Assembly (NCBI RefSeq): GCF_002153745.1
Contig: NZ_JOPL01000030.1
Location: 1-64,000 of the forward strand
Direction: 5' to 3'
Length of the DNA: 64,000 nucleotides
Source of the DNA: Acetobacter sp. DsW_063
GTDB lineage: Bacteria; Pseudomonadota; Alphaproteobacteria; Acetobacterales; Acetobacteraceae
The translations under genes and the position numbers were made by a program. Positions 36,097 to 45,560 of this stretch are shown here, in pieces. Position 1 is the first letter of the stretch. Each line of letters opens with the position of its first letter. Under the pieces are notes generated by a model that searched no databases, was not told the DNA's origin, and saw only the letters and a program-made list of their open reading frames with translations.

Positions 36097-37500
36097 TCAG
36101 GCGGGCGGCGAGTCGGCCTCTCCGGGCCAGCGTTCGACACGACCACACCGACTTTCAAACCACCCGGCGAGTTGCAGAGCCTGAAGATCCTTGAAGCGCG
36201 ACGTCACGATCTGCAAGCCGATAGGTGTTCCCTCCTGCGAAAAGCCGCAATTCACGGATATCGCAGGCTGTTCAGACATATTCCACGGCAGCGTCCATAC
36301 GCAATGATCGAAGGGGCGTGCAGGGTCGTTCAGGGGGGAGGCCCACTCAGCCAGGAACGAGACATTGGGCGTTACGGGTGAAATGATCACGTCAACGGAG
36401 TCGAACAATTCGGCGCATGTGGCCCGTAACTCAAAAGTGCGATTGAAGCCGCGTACGGCCTCCACGCCGGACACGTCTTCTCCGCCGCGCGCCCACTCCA
36501 GTATGTAAGGTAGAACCAGCGAGCGTTTGGATTCATCAAGGTCCTTGATGTCTCCCCAGAATTTTGCGCGCCAGAAAACATCGACGCCGTCGAGAATGGC
36601 CTGGTTCATGACGGGAGAAACCGGAACGATGACTGCGCCAGCATCTGCGAATATGCGCGCCGCCGCCTCGATCGCAACCGCGATCTCCGGGGCGAGCGGC
36701 ATACCGCAGCCCGCGTCGAGCATTAGCCCTACCCTCAAGCCGGCGGGCGGTTCAGCAGAAGCGAACCAGTCGATCTGTTCATAGGGCAGGCTGGTGGCGT
36801 CACGCGAATCCGGCAGGCTCAACGTCGCCATCATGAGAGCTGCATCGGCCACGCCACGCGTCATGGGGCCCGCGCACCGGCCTGTATAATACGGGTCGAT
36901 CGGGATGCGACCGAGCGTCGGTTTGAAACCCGTCAGGCCGCACCAGGCGGCGGGCAGGCGCACCGAGCCGCCGATGTCAGTACCTACATGCAGGGGGCCA
37001 TAGCAGGCTGCTGCTGCTGCTGCTGCGCCTGCGCTGGATCCTCCGGGATTGGTGGACAAATCCCAAGGGTTTCTCGCGAGATGATGAAAACTTGAGAGAC
37101 CGGACGATAGCATACCGAAATCCGGTATCGTCGTTTTGGCGAAGATGATGGCTCCGGCTTCACGCAGGCGCGCAGCGCAAGGCGCGTCCGCTGTCGCCGG
37201 CGCAGGCTCCAACGCTGCCGTGCCCAGAGGGATCGGATGTCCCTCTGTTGCGATCAGCTCCTTGACTGTCGCCGGCACGCCGTCCAGCGCACCCTGTGGT
37301 TCGCCTTTGCGCCAACGTTCGGTGGACGCAACCGCTTCCGCAAGCGCGCGTTCCGGTTCCCATGCGTAGAGAGCGCACAGGTGAGGCTCCCATTGGGTTA
37401 CATGCGCGTTGAGTGATTCGATCACGTCTCGGGGGGTGAAGTCGCCCGACGCGTAGCCGACGAGCATGGCGGTGGCGTCGAGCGCGTGTAGTCTGGTCAT
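36097..37500 (-). CDS. amidase (amidase signature family)
   Basis: Hydrolyses an amide bond; substrate unknown. Amidase-signature residues: catalytic Lys in VPATVKELIA, Ser in NPGGSSAGAAAAAAA and the Ser nucleophile in VGTDIGGSVRLPAAWCG. Later segments FKPTLGRIP and GPMTRGVADAALMM also fit. Length 467 from the ATG at 37500, which has GGAG 9 bases upstream; an earlier ATG (37533) has a ribosome site too close. It lies between a TonB-dependent receptor and a P1 peptidase, so it probably breaks down an imported peptide or amide. Confidence 0.88.
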   Translation of the reverse strand: MTRLHALDATAMLVGYASGDFTPRDVIESLNAHVTQWEPHLCALYAWEPERALAEAVASTERWRKGEPQGALDGVPATVKELIATEGHPIPLGTAALEPAPATADAPCAARLREAGAIIFAKTTIPDFGMLSSGLSSFHHLARNPWDLSTNPGGSSAGAAAAAAACYGPLHVGTDIGGSVRLPAAWCGLTGFKPTLGRIPIDPYYTGRCAGPMTRGVADAALMMATLSLPDSRDATSLPYEQIDWFASAEPPAGLRVGLMLDAGCGMPLAPEIAVAIEAAARIFADAGAVIVPVSPVMNQAILDGVDVFWRAKFWGDIKDLDESKRSLVLPYILEWARGGEDVSGVEAVRGFNRTFELRATCAELFDSVDVIISPVTPNVSFLAEWASPLNDPARPFDHCVWTLPWNMSEQPAISVNCGFSQEGTPIGLQIVTSRFKDLQALQLAGWFESRCGRVERWPGEADSPPA

Positions 37501-37543
37501 CGGAAGACGCTCCAGCATGGGCGTGTCGCCCATGTCCTTGTGG

Positions 37544-39925
37544 TCAGTAGTTCACTGAAGCCTGAACGCCCCATGTCGCGGGCATTCCGGACAGGGCGAC
37601 GGTGTCGCCATTTACGAAATAGTTTCTCTCCACATCGTATTGTTTGTTGAAGATATTGTTCCCGAACGCGGCGATGGTCCAGTGCTTGCTTTTGGGAGAG
37701 AACGACATCGTCGCGCCCCAAAGCGTGTAACCGGCGACGTTGTAAAGGGTGCCGAACAGGGAACGGTATGTTGAGCGCAGGCTGTAATTCATACCGGTCG
37801 TGAGCGTATAGTTCCCGAGATCCCATTTGTAGGTGGCTGATCCGTTGAGGGTCAGCTTGGGGAAAGGCAGGCTGTTGCCTTTGCGACTTGCGTATACGCC
37901 GACATAACTGCCGTTGACGCGGTCAGCACGCAGCACGGAATTGAATTTGTCGAATTGGCCGATCGTCCACCCTCCCGATTGTGTAAGAGTGAGGCCGGGG
38001 AGCGGAGACCAGTCTGCCTCGAATTCCAGACCTGCGAGGTGCGAGCGTGGCGCGTTGACAATCGAGCCGACCAGCCCGGTTGCAGGGTTCACCACCGCAG
38101 ATTGAATCTGCTGATTGTGATAGTCATAATAAAAACCAGAAACGTTTAGCCTCAAATTTTCCTTTGGTAAATCGAGCTTGTTTCCGATCTCCCATGCATC
38201 GAGCGTTTCGGCTTTGAACGGTTTCGTCGACACGTTCGGCGAGTTGGTGTTGTAAGTCGTAAAGCCGCCGGATTTTATTCCGTGGCTGTAAGACACATAG
38301 AGCAAGTCGCGCGTGAACGGTTTGTATTCGACGGAAAATTTCCCTGAGGGTTTGGTGTAGCTATAACTTTGGTCAGGGCCGTAAGGATGAGAACCGGTGT
38401 CTACGCCGGTTAGCATGTAGGATTGAAAACCATAGAGCCTTCGGATCTCGTGTTCGATCCGCACGCCGCCGGTGATGGAAAGTTTATCGGTCAGTTTGTA
38501 GGTCGCTTGCCCAAACCCGCTGATGGTGTTGACGGATTGTGAATACCGGACTGCGCGGTCGTAACCATAGGACTGCATGAAGCCGGAGCGGTACAGGTCG
38601 GAGAGATACTGGTTGGAGTAATAGATGCCGCCAACCCATGTCAGGCGTGATGAGCCGCGCGATGTCAGACGAAGCTCGTTGGAAAAGACATTCGCGCGCG
38701 ACTGGTAATATACATCCGCAATGGCGGCGGAAGACGCGTCGTAGTTGTCATATTCCTGACGGCTCGCGACGTCGTAGCTTGCAAGATCGGTGAGTGTTGC
38801 GAAGGAAAAATCCTGATCAATGCGGAGGCTCATGCCCCCCGTGTCTATGTGGCTGAATGGCTTTGTATTCGGACTGATGCCGATTTCGGACGCAAATTGC
38901 GAAGACGTGCCCCAATGCGTGATCCGTCGATCCGTGTCGGCGGGGAGAACGCCGTACTGCGAAGGGTTAAGGATGTTGAGGGCGGTCAGCGGCGAATAGA
39001 GGTGCATTCCGTTGGCGTCTGAACGGTCCCGGCTGCCATGAAGATTGAAGGTGACCTTCAGGTTTTCGGTAGCTTGTCCTTCGACAATCAACCGCGCCGC
39101 GCCTCTGTCGACATTCCCCAGATGCGCCCCGGAGCCGTTATATTGCCAGGCGCCACCTTGTTGCGTCTGCCCGGACAGGCGGTATTTCAGGTAACGCCCG
39201 ATCGGGCCGGATATGTACCCGTCAACCTTGCCAGCATCGAAACGACCATATTGGCCGGTCAGCCCGGCATGAAACTGGTCTGTGGGGTGGTTGAGGATGT
39301 AGTTGATCGCCCCGCCGGTCGTGTTGCGGCCGTATAATGTGCCTTGAGGGCCCCGGAGAACCTCTACGCGGCTGATGTCGAACATCATGCCGTTGCTTGC
39401 GAACGGGACCGGGTTAGCCACTTCATCAAGGTATACGCCGACGGTTGGGGCGTTATTGCTGGCGTAATCGTTGAAGCCGACGCCGCGAATGGCGAACGCC
39501 GGCTGACCGCTGCCAAATTGCGGCGTCACCTGCAGCGACGGCGTCAGGTATTGAAGATCGAAGACGGTGTTGACGTTGCGCTCGACCAGCGTGTTGCCGC
39601 CGATCACGCTGATCGAACTCGCAAGACTCTGCGCCGTCTGGCGTCGCCGCTGGGCCGTGACCGTGATTTCCTCAAGGCGTGGAGCGGACGCTGCCGAAGC
39701 GGCTGCGCTCGGCTGCGTCTTCCCTGCAGGAGCGTGCGGAACTGACCGGGAGTCGGCCGTTCGAGCGTGTGACGTCGCCTGGGCTCGCACGGGTGCTTTC
39801 TTCTCGGTGGGCGTTTCGGCCCAGAGGGGATGAACGGAAAGGCACAGCGTGCTGACGGACGCCAGCCAGAGGCGCGTCCTGAAGCGGGGAAGTGTGGACG
39901 GTTGGGACAGGTTCATTGTGGACAT
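37544..39925 (-). CDS. TonB-dependent outer membrane receptor
   Basis: Outer-membrane uptake receptor of about 793 residues. Signal peptide ends near PLWAE. The TonB box region is EEITVTAQRR. The plug is recognisable (FAIRGVGFNDYASNNAPTVGVYLDEV, RVEVLRGPQGTLYGRNTTGGAINYI), followed by the beta-barrel with repeated aromatic strands and a C-terminal end in VQASVNY. Ligand unknown; the neighbouring amidase and peptidase suggest a peptide or amide rather than iron. Probable first gene of that transcription unit; the LysR gene lies upstream on the same strand, about 120 bases away. Confidence 0.93.
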   Translation of the reverse strand: MSTMNLSQPSTLPRFRTRLWLASVSTLCLSVHPLWAETPTEKKAPVRAQATSHARTADSRSVPHAPAGKTQPSAAASAASAPRLEEITVTAQRRRQTAQSLASSISVIGGNTLVERNVNTVFDLQYLTPSLQVTPQFGSGQPAFAIRGVGFNDYASNNAPTVGVYLDEVANPVPFASNGMMFDISRVEVLRGPQGTLYGRNTTGGAINYILNHPTDQFHAGLTGQYGRFDAGKVDGYISGPIGRYLKYRLSGQTQQGGAWQYNGSGAHLGNVDRGAARLIVEGQATENLKVTFNLHGSRDRSDANGMHLYSPLTALNILNPSQYGVLPADTDRRITHWGTSSQFASEIGISPNTKPFSHIDTGGMSLRIDQDFSFATLTDLASYDVASRQEYDNYDASSAAIADVYYQSRANVFSNELRLTSRGSSRLTWVGGIYYSNQYLSDLYRSGFMQSYGYDRAVRYSQSVNTISGFGQATYKLTDKLSITGGVRIEHEIRRLYGFQSYMLTGVDTGSHPYGPDQSYSYTKPSGKFSVEYKPFTRDLLYVSYSHGIKSGGFTTYNTNSPNVSTKPFKAETLDAWEIGNKLDLPKENLRLNVSGFYYDYHNQQIQSAVVNPATGLVGSIVNAPRSHLAGLEFEADWSPLPGLTLTQSGGWTIGQFDKFNSVLRADRVNGSYVGVYASRKGNSLPFPKLTLNGSATYKWDLGNYTLTTGMNYSLRSTYRSLFGTLYNVAGYTLWGATMSFSPKSKHWTIAAFGNNIFNKQYDVERNYFVNGDTVALSGMPATWGVQASVNY

Positions 39926-40049
39926 GTCCGATTTTCCAGAGGTTGCGGGGAGTTGTCGAATAAAACGATAACGAAACGGAATGATAAAACCGAGATCGAA
40001 AAGCGGCGCACGGCGCCACGCTTTCTGCAACGCCATATTGCGATGGATT

Positions 40050-40985
40050 CTACTCTTTCGGGATGCCGCTGGGGAGCGCGTGATGCGCCTCAGCGCGACG
40101 CAGAAGGCTCAGGGCGAGCGTGTCGTGGAGAGTCTTCGCAGCGAATGGCAATGCGCGGTCGTGGTGGACGCACAAATCGAGTTGTGTCCGCACGAGATCC
40201 GGGCGATCGAAAGGAATGGAGGTGAGCAGCCCGGCTTCAATTTCCCGTCGGCAACACTCAGGGGGAAGCACGAGAGCGGCGGCCCCGCGGATAGCCAATT
40301 CTTTCTGCATGACAAGAGAGCCAGTGACGAAGGTGGGTTCAAGCGTGACGCCATGCCGAAGACACTCGGCGTCGAGCGTGCGCCGCAGGCTGAAGGATTC
40401 GTCGGGGATGGCGATCGCGTGGCGCGCCAGATCCTGAATCCGGACATGCGTCTGTAAAGTCAGGGGATGATCCGGGGCTACAATCAAAGCGTGGTCAAGC
40501 GGCACGCTTCGCCTGACGAACGGGCTGCCGGCCTCAGGGGTAAAAATCGCGACGCCGATATCGGCTGCGCCCTGTCGAAGTGCGTCGATCAGTTCGGAGG
40601 TTCGTCCTTCGTGAATGTGGAAGCGAAGGCCCGGGTGTTGCCGGTGTAATGCGCAGAGGGCGGGCGCCAGAAGTTCTGCTACAATCGCTCCACCCGCGTA
40701 CACCGTTGTGGAGCCGGTGTTGAGGGCTTTGAGGTCCGAGACAAGTTGAAGCGTTGTCTCCATTTCCCCAACGATTAGACGTGCGCGCCCAAGCAGCACC
40801 TCTCCCGCGGCGGTCAGCTTTCCTCCGCTATGAGAGCGGTCAAAAAGCTGAGTTCTGAACTGATATTCGAGTTGGTCGAGTTTGCGACTGACGGAGGCGG
40901 GGGAGGTGTTCAGTTTTTCTGCCGTCTGACGAAGGGAGCCGGTTCGGGCAAGTTCCAGAAACACCTTGAGCGCCTTCATATCCAC
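40050..40985 (-). CDS. LysR-family transcriptional regulator
   Basis: 311-residue LTTR. Winged helix-turn-helix at the N-terminus (FLELARTGSLRQTAEKLNTSPASVSRKLDQLE), then the effector-binding domain with VYAGGAIVAELLAPAL and ALIVAPDHPLTLQ. It is immediately upstream of, and on the same strand as, the TonB receptor-amidase-peptidase set, so it is a plausible regulator of those genes. The effector is unknown. Confidence 0.93.
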   Translation of the reverse strand: MDMKALKVFLELARTGSLRQTAEKLNTSPASVSRKLDQLEYQFRTQLFDRSHSGGKLTAAGEVLLGRARLIVGEMETTLQLVSDLKALNTGSTTVYAGGAIVAELLAPALCALHRQHPGLRFHIHEGRTSELIDALRQGAADIGVAIFTPEAGSPFVRRSVPLDHALIVAPDHPLTLQTHVRIQDLARHAIAIPDESFSLRRTLDAECLRHGVTLEPTFVTGSLVMQKELAIRGAAALVLPPECCRREIEAGLLTSIPFDRPDLVRTQLDLCVHHDRALPFAAKTLHDTLALSLLRRAEAHHALPSGIPKE

Positions 40986-41419
40986 GAACGATCTCCTGAC
41001 GTTGCGGCGCGCACGCGGCGTCAGGGGAGTTTGGCTGGCGTCTGGTGCGAATTATGGATTGACGCCGAGCATAGGGCGTTTCGCGTAGCCGCGTCAGCGT
41101 ACATTTTTATCGGACGGAGATGTGACTGAAAATATTAGTAAAATCCCTTTTCCGCGTGAGATTTCAAATTATTACTTAATTATTATGGATTTATATTTTA
41201 AAAAATCGAACATACGATAATATCGCAAATTACTGCAGTTTATTATTTCTAATTCAATACATCTAATTTTCATATTTTTATAAGAACCGTATTATGCGGA
41301 CGATCGGTATGTTGGCTTGAAGCTGAGCTCGTCGCTATATCGAAGATATGCATCGCCCGTTGATCAACGCGATAGAAAACCTCCTTCCACGTGTATACTT
41401 AATGTTTCCGTGCGATCGC
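40986..41419. other. AT-rich gene-free stretch
   Basis: No gene found. From about 41100 to 41300 the sequence is markedly AT-rich with many short A/T runs, unlike the surrounding coding DNA. It separates the LysR gene from the pstS terminator and may hold the LysR promoter. Nothing else is recognised. Confidence 0.6.
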
Positions 41420-41448
41420 AAAAAAGGCGGGCTCAAATGAGCCCGCCT
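41420..41448 (-). terminator. strong intrinsic terminator of pstS
   Basis: On the minus strand an 11-bp GC-rich stem (AGGCGGGCTCA / TGAGCCCGCCT) is followed by a run of T (TTTTTTGC). It lies about 30 bases after the pstS stop. Confidence 0.93.
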
Positions 41449-41476
41449 CTATGCAAACCAGCCAGATCTGGAGAGA

Positions 41477-42493
41477 TCAGTGGTGGCCGGGATACTGAGA
41501 TTCGATCGTTTTTTTCACGCTCTCTGGAAGCGTGACATAGTCGAGGCCCTTGGCGGCTGAGTCGCCATTTTTGAAGGAGTAGTCGAAGAACTTATGAACG
41601 GATGCTGCGCGAGCGGCATCTTTCGGGTTCGTGGGGACAAGAACGAATGTCGCCGATACGATCGGCCATACGCCCTTGCCGTCGACATCGAGCATATCTA
41701 CCGCAAAATTCGTGGAATGCGCCCAATCCGCCGAAGCCGCCGCCGCCGAGAAGCTCTCGAGGTTCGGGGTGACAAATTCGCCAGCCTTGTCCTGCAGTTC
41801 TGCCGTCGAGATGGAGTTGCGGCGAGCGTAGGCGTATTCGACGTACCCGATACCGCCTTCAGTCGCGCGGACGGACGATCCGACCCCGTCATTTCCGCGA
41901 GCGCCAGCTCCGCCCGGCCACTGGACTGACGTCGCCGCGCCGACCTTGTCCTTCCAGTCCGGAGAAACCTTCGCGAGGTAGGACGTGAACACGAAGGTCG
42001 TGCCTGACCCGTCGGCGCGGTGGACAGGAGCGATGGCGGTGTCGGGAAGCGTCAGGCCCGGGTTAAGGGCGACAATCTTCGGATCGTTCCAACTGGTGAT
42101 GTCGCCGAGGTAAATGCCGGCGAGCACGGCTCCCGTCAGTTTCAACTTATTGGCGGCGACACCGGGAATGTTGACGATCGGCACGATGCCGCCGACGACC
42201 GTCGGAAACTGGTATAACGAACCAGAGGATAGTTTATCAGCGCTCATCGGCGCGTCGGACGCGCCAAAGTCGACTGTGCGGGCGAGAACGAGGTTCTGTC
42301 CGGCGCTGGAGCCGACGCTTTGATAATTGACGGACACGCCTGCGCCGGTTTTGGCGCCGTCCCCCCAAGCCTGATAAATTGGAGCGGCGAAGCTCGAGCC
42401 TGCGCCGGTGATTTCTTCAGCGCAGGCTAGCGGCGCGATAACAGGCGCGGCGCTTAGAAGAAGAGCGGCAAGAAGGCGATTGCGGATCGGCAT
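41477..42493 (-). CDS. pstS: periplasmic phosphate-binding protein
   Basis: High-affinity phosphate-binding subunit of the Pst ABC transporter. Signal peptide ends near PLACAEE. Phosphate-site segments: ITGAGSSFAAPIYQAW, SVGSSAGQNLV, DFGASDAPM and HRADGSGTTFVFT. 338 residues is typical. GGGAG lies about 8 bases before the ATG. pstCAB and phoU are not adjacent: the gene stands alone between a strong terminator and a Pho-box-like site, so transporter subunits must be encoded elsewhere. Confidence 0.94.
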   Translation of the reverse strand: MPIRNRLLAALLLSAAPVIAPLACAEEITGAGSSFAAPIYQAWGDGAKTGAGVSVNYQSVGSSAGQNLVLARTVDFGASDAPMSADKLSSGSLYQFPTVVGGIVPIVNIPGVAANKLKLTGAVLAGIYLGDITSWNDPKIVALNPGLTLPDTAIAPVHRADGSGTTFVFTSYLAKVSPDWKDKVGAATSVQWPGGAGARGNDGVGSSVRATEGGIGYVEYAYARRNSISTAELQDKAGEFVTPNLESFSAAAASADWAHSTNFAVDMLDVDGKGVWPIVSATFVLVPTNPKDAARAASVHKFFDYSFKNGDSAAKGLDYVTLPESVKKTIESQYPGHH

Positions 42494-42574
42494 GTCTTAA
42501 CTCCCAGCGAAAAGGCGGCGTCATGCCGGTCCAGTTCTGAGCTTCGCCATACCGTATTTCGTGCAGGCCGAAAA

Positions 42575-42592
42575 ATGACGTCTCAATGACAG
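42575..42592 (-). promoter_or_regulatory. Pho-box-like site upstream of pstS
   Basis: On the minus strand CTGTCAT-TGAG-ACGTCAT, two 7-mers with 11-bp period. The first matches the PhoB consensus repeat exactly and the second at 5 of 7 positions. It lies about 80 bases before the pstS start. Confidence 0.65.
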
Positions 42593-42848
42593 TGATTTGC
42601 CGGTCTATTATTACCAGTGACGTTGCCTGAATTCGTGTCGAGCACAGCGAGTAACGTCGTCAGGCGAAGTCCAGCACGAATATTTATGGAGGAAAACAAC
42701 CCCCCTCATACTCCGTGTAGCCAAGTCTCATGATGGTCGTGGTCACGTTTGCTGCGGAGAGCCCCGAGGTAATACAGCTAACACGGCAAGACCGACGTCA
42801 GTTGACGTAGGTCTTAAGCCGCACACGCTTAAAAGATGGCTCTAAGCC

Positions 42849-42879
42849 AAGCCTGCTATGATCAGGTCATAGCAGGCTT
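42849..42879 (-). terminator. hairpin after the DEAD-box helicase gene
   Basis: A perfect 13-bp stem (AAGCCTGCTATGA / TCATAGCAGGCTT) with a 5-base loop starts 4 bases past the helicase stop codon. No T-run follows on the minus strand; the plus strand has TTGTTTC. It may end transcription poorly or serve to stabilise mRNA. Confidence 0.6.
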
Positions 42880-42883
42880 GTTT

Positions 42884-44146
42884 CTACGCGACGCGGCGCG
42901 CCCGTGGCCCGGACGAGCGTCCGCCGCCGCCGTTCGAAGACGAACGTCCTCCACGTCCGCGTCCGCCGCCGCCGAGCACCGGAGGTGGGAGGGTCGACTT
43001 TTCGGCAGCGTCGGAGTGATATGGATGATCCCGCACCACCGGCACAGGTTTGCCGATGGTGCGCTCTATGTCGCGAAGCCAGGCGCGCTGTTCCGGGTCG
43101 CAGAACGATACGGCCCATCCTTCGCGGCCCGCGCGGGCTGTGCGACCGATGCGATGGACGTAGCTTTCGGGGATATTCGGCAGATCGTAGTTGAAGACGT
43201 GTGTGACGTCGTCCACGTCGATGCCTCGCGCAGCAATGTCCGTCGCCACCAACACCTTGAGGTCGCCTGCCCGGAAGCCCGACATCGCACGCTCGCGCGC
43301 GCCCTGTGACTTGTTGCCGTGAATCGCTTCGGCGGGTACGCCGCTACGGTTGAGAAATTCGGACACTTTATTGGCTTCGTGCTTCATCAATGTGAACACG
43401 ACGGCTCTGGAGACTTTCGGGGAGTTCACCAGAAGGAGGAGGGCGTCTTTTTTCTTGTCCGGCTCGACAAACATGACGGCCTGACGAATGCGATCGACGG
43501 TGCTGGACGGCGGCGTGACCTCGACCTTGGCGGGGTCGCGCAGCAAGGTGTGGGCGAGATCGGATATGCTGCGCGGCATCGTCGCCGAGAACAGCAGGGT
43601 CTGGCGCTCGCGCGGCAAGCTGGCGACAATCCGTTTGATGTCGCGAATGAAGCCCATGTCGAGCATCCGGTCGGCTTCGTCCAGAACCAGAACTTCGAGG
43701 TCAGAAAGGTCAATATACCCTTGGCCCATCAGGTCCAGCAGTCGTCCGGGGGCGGCGACGAGAACGTCCACGCCACGACGCATGGCCTCGACCTGCCGCC
43801 CTTGTCCCACACCGCCGAACACAACTGCCTGACGCAGCCTCATATGCCGGGCGTAGGCCTTGAAGTTGGCGTCAATCTGCGACGCCAGTTCACGGGTCGG
43901 AGCCAGCACCAGCACTCTGGCGCCTTTTGGCGACGGCGCTTTCTGGTGGGTCAGCAGATGCTGTAGAATTGGCAGGGCGAACGCGGCGGTTTTGCCGGTT
44001 CCAGTCTGCGCCAGACCGAGCAGATCCCGTCCGTGCAGCAGATGCGGAATCGATTGGGCCTGAATGGGGGTGGGGGTGGTGTAACCCTCCTCGGCCAATG
44101 CGCGCAGCAAGGGATCGGCGAGTTTAAGGTCCGCAAACGTCGTCAT
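42884..44146 (-). CDS. rhlE: DEAD-box ATP-dependent RNA helicase, RhlE-like
   Basis: RNA helicase for ribosome assembly and RNA turnover. Motifs in order: Q-motif YTTPTPIQAQSIP, Walker A AQTGTGKTAAF, PTRELASQ, LDEADRMLDMGF, SAT, then VATDIAARGIDV and HRIGRTARAGREG. C-terminal tail is Gly/Arg/Ser-rich (GGGGRGRGGRSSSNGGGG), an RNA-binding type. Length 420 is typical of RhlE-like enzymes; assignment to RhlE rather than another DEAD subgroup is by overall pattern. Confidence 0.9.
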   Translation of the reverse strand: MTTFADLKLADPLLRALAEEGYTTPTPIQAQSIPHLLHGRDLLGLAQTGTGKTAAFALPILQHLLTHQKAPSPKGARVLVLAPTRELASQIDANFKAYARHMRLRQAVVFGGVGQGRQVEAMRRGVDVLVAAPGRLLDLMGQGYIDLSDLEVLVLDEADRMLDMGFIRDIKRIVASLPRERQTLLFSATMPRSISDLAHTLLRDPAKVEVTPPSSTVDRIRQAVMFVEPDKKKDALLLLVNSPKVSRAVVFTLMKHEANKVSEFLNRSGVPAEAIHGNKSQGARERAMSGFRAGDLKVLVATDIAARGIDVDDVTHVFNYDLPNIPESYVHRIGRTARAGREGWAVSFCDPEQRAWLRDIERTIGKPVPVVRDHPYHSDAAEKSTLPPPVLGGGGRGRGGRSSSNGGGGRSSGPRARRVA

Positions 44147-44179
44147 TTAACTAAAACGCCTCCTGGCGCCCCGGGAACG

Positions 44180-44368
44180 ATGGGGTCCATAATGCAGGCC
44201 CCCGCCATGGTGACAGATTGTGTGCCGCGCGGCGCAATTCAGCGCGCATTCGATCCGGGCCAATCTGGCTTCGAATTGATGATCGCAAGCGACGGGAGAC
44301 ATGTCGAAGAGGTGAACAGCTTCTCCGAAGCGACCGCGTTATTTCAACGCAGACACAAAGATATATAA
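44180..44368 (+). CDS. possible small protein of 62 residues
   Basis: ATG, with GGGA just upstream, opens a frame MGSIMQAPAMVTDCVPRGAI, continuing with FDPGQSGFELMIASDGRHV and ending FQRRHKDI. Third codon positions are rich in G/C as in genes of this DNA, which favours real coding. No family known. It is divergent from the helicase gene, and the alternative is a chance frame in that gene's upstream region. Confidence 0.4.
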   Translation: MGSIMQAPAMVTDCVPRGAIQRAFDPGQSGFELMIASDGRHVEEVNSFSEATALFQRRHKDI

Positions 44369-44621
44369 CCGCATTAACCTACCTCGCCGCGCAATCTATT
44401 CGAAACTGCGCGAATTTTCAAGACGCTTGGATTTAAGCCCCTTATCGTGATCTCCGTGCCGCATTTTCGTCGTTTTTAATCGTTTTGCAAGCCTCGTGCG
44501 GGGGATCTACGCGCAAGATTCTCTACAACGTCACGATTTTTTTTCAAGTCCTTACTAAATTGCAACGAATTCGTTGGCGGTGCGATCTCAAGCGTATTTG
44601 TTTTTCCAAGCAAATAAGTTT
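44369..44621. other. AT-richer non-coding stretch
   Basis: No gene recognised. The stretch 44380-44630 has T- and A-rich runs and is the region downstream of the convergent sugar kinase. Confidence 0.5.
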
Positions 44622-45560
44622 TCAGGGCCCTTGGAAAAGCTCTTCCTGTTTCATCCAGGCTTTGCGGGCCAATGATGCCGCTCCGTCGAGGGCGTCGCCT
44701 TTGGGTGCGACTATCAGTTTTTTTGTCGTTTCTGGCAGGTAGGGAAGCAAAATTGGAGCCAATCCTCCAAGGATGCTGAGCGGTAAATGAAGAAAAGGTT
44801 TATTTTTCAGCAATGTGCTGGAGATATTTGCGATTTCTTTAGCTGCGTCGTGTAAAATTTTAGACGCCACCTGATCGCGGTCGTGTGAGGCGGAAATGAC
44901 GATCGGCGTGAGTGTCGCGAAACGCGACGCAGAAGCGCCTATCGCCCAGCCGAGGGGGTCGCCGGTTCCATCTTGGTCGAGTTTTGCCCAGATGCGCTGG
45001 AATAAATCGGTTTTTGGTTCTCGTCCGTCATGGCAATGAAGCACATGGCGGACTGCCTGTAGCCCAATCCAGGCTCCGCCTCCCTCATCACCTTGTGGAA
45101 AGCCCCATCCTCCTACGCGATGCGATTGGTCGCCGGAAATTGCATAACCGACGCTGCCGGTACCTATTGCGACTACCGCGCCGTCTTTCCCACCGTGTGC
45201 GCCAAGGCAGGACGTGTAAGCGTCTGTGCGTGTGACAAGTGCGGCAAAATCGGGGAACGCATCACGAATAACCGCGGCGCGCCCGGCGACTTCCGCTCCT
45301 GCCACCCCAGCCCCCGCGTAGACGCGAAGCCCCTCTCGCCCGATGTCATGGCGTTGAAGCTGTGCGGCGATGAGCGCATCACGCAACGCTGCTTCGATCG
45401 AAGCGCATGCCTGATCCGGATCGGTGGCCACGTTCGCTGGCCCAGAGCGGCCTTCTCCCAGAACCACGCCATCAGGGGTGAGCAGACGCAGAATGGTCTT
45501 GCTCGCACCACCGTCGATAGCCGCCAGAACTGCCGTGGATTTCTGGAGTGCCGCGGTCAT
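44622..45560 (-). CDS. N-acetylglucosamine kinase-like ATPase (BadF/BadG family)
   Basis: ASKHA-fold kinase of 312 residues. Phosphate motifs AIDGGASKTILRLL and VVAIGTGSVGYAISG, followed by GGWGFPQGDEGGGAWIG and the adenosine motif ILGGLAPILLPYL. Closest recognisable relatives are NagK-like N-acetyl-D-glucosamine kinases of the BcrAD/BadFG family. Its start overlaps the metW stop by four bases, so it is co-translated with a methionine gene, an association with no obvious pathway meaning. Substrate uncertain. Confidence 0.8.
   Translation of the reverse strand: MTAALQKSTAVLAAIDGGASKTILRLLTPDGVVLGEGRSGPANVATDPDQACASIEAALRDALIAAQLQRHDIGREGLRVYAGAGVAGAEVAGRAAVIRDAFPDFAALVTRTDAYTSCLGAHGGKDGAVVAIGTGSVGYAISGDQSHRVGGWGFPQGDEGGGAWIGLQAVRHVLHCHDGREPKTDLFQRIWAKLDQDGTGDPLGWAIGASASRFATLTPIVISASHDRDQVASKILHDAAKEIANISSTLLKNKPFLHLPLSILGGLAPILLPYLPETTKKLIVAPKGDALDGAASLARKAWMKQEELFQGP

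Larger units (their letters stand above)
42494..42883. other. intergenic region between pstS and the rhlE-type gene
   Basis: Holds the pstS promoter with its Pho-box-like site and, at the far end, the hairpin that follows the helicase gene. The rest shows no gene or clear element. Confidence 0.6.
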
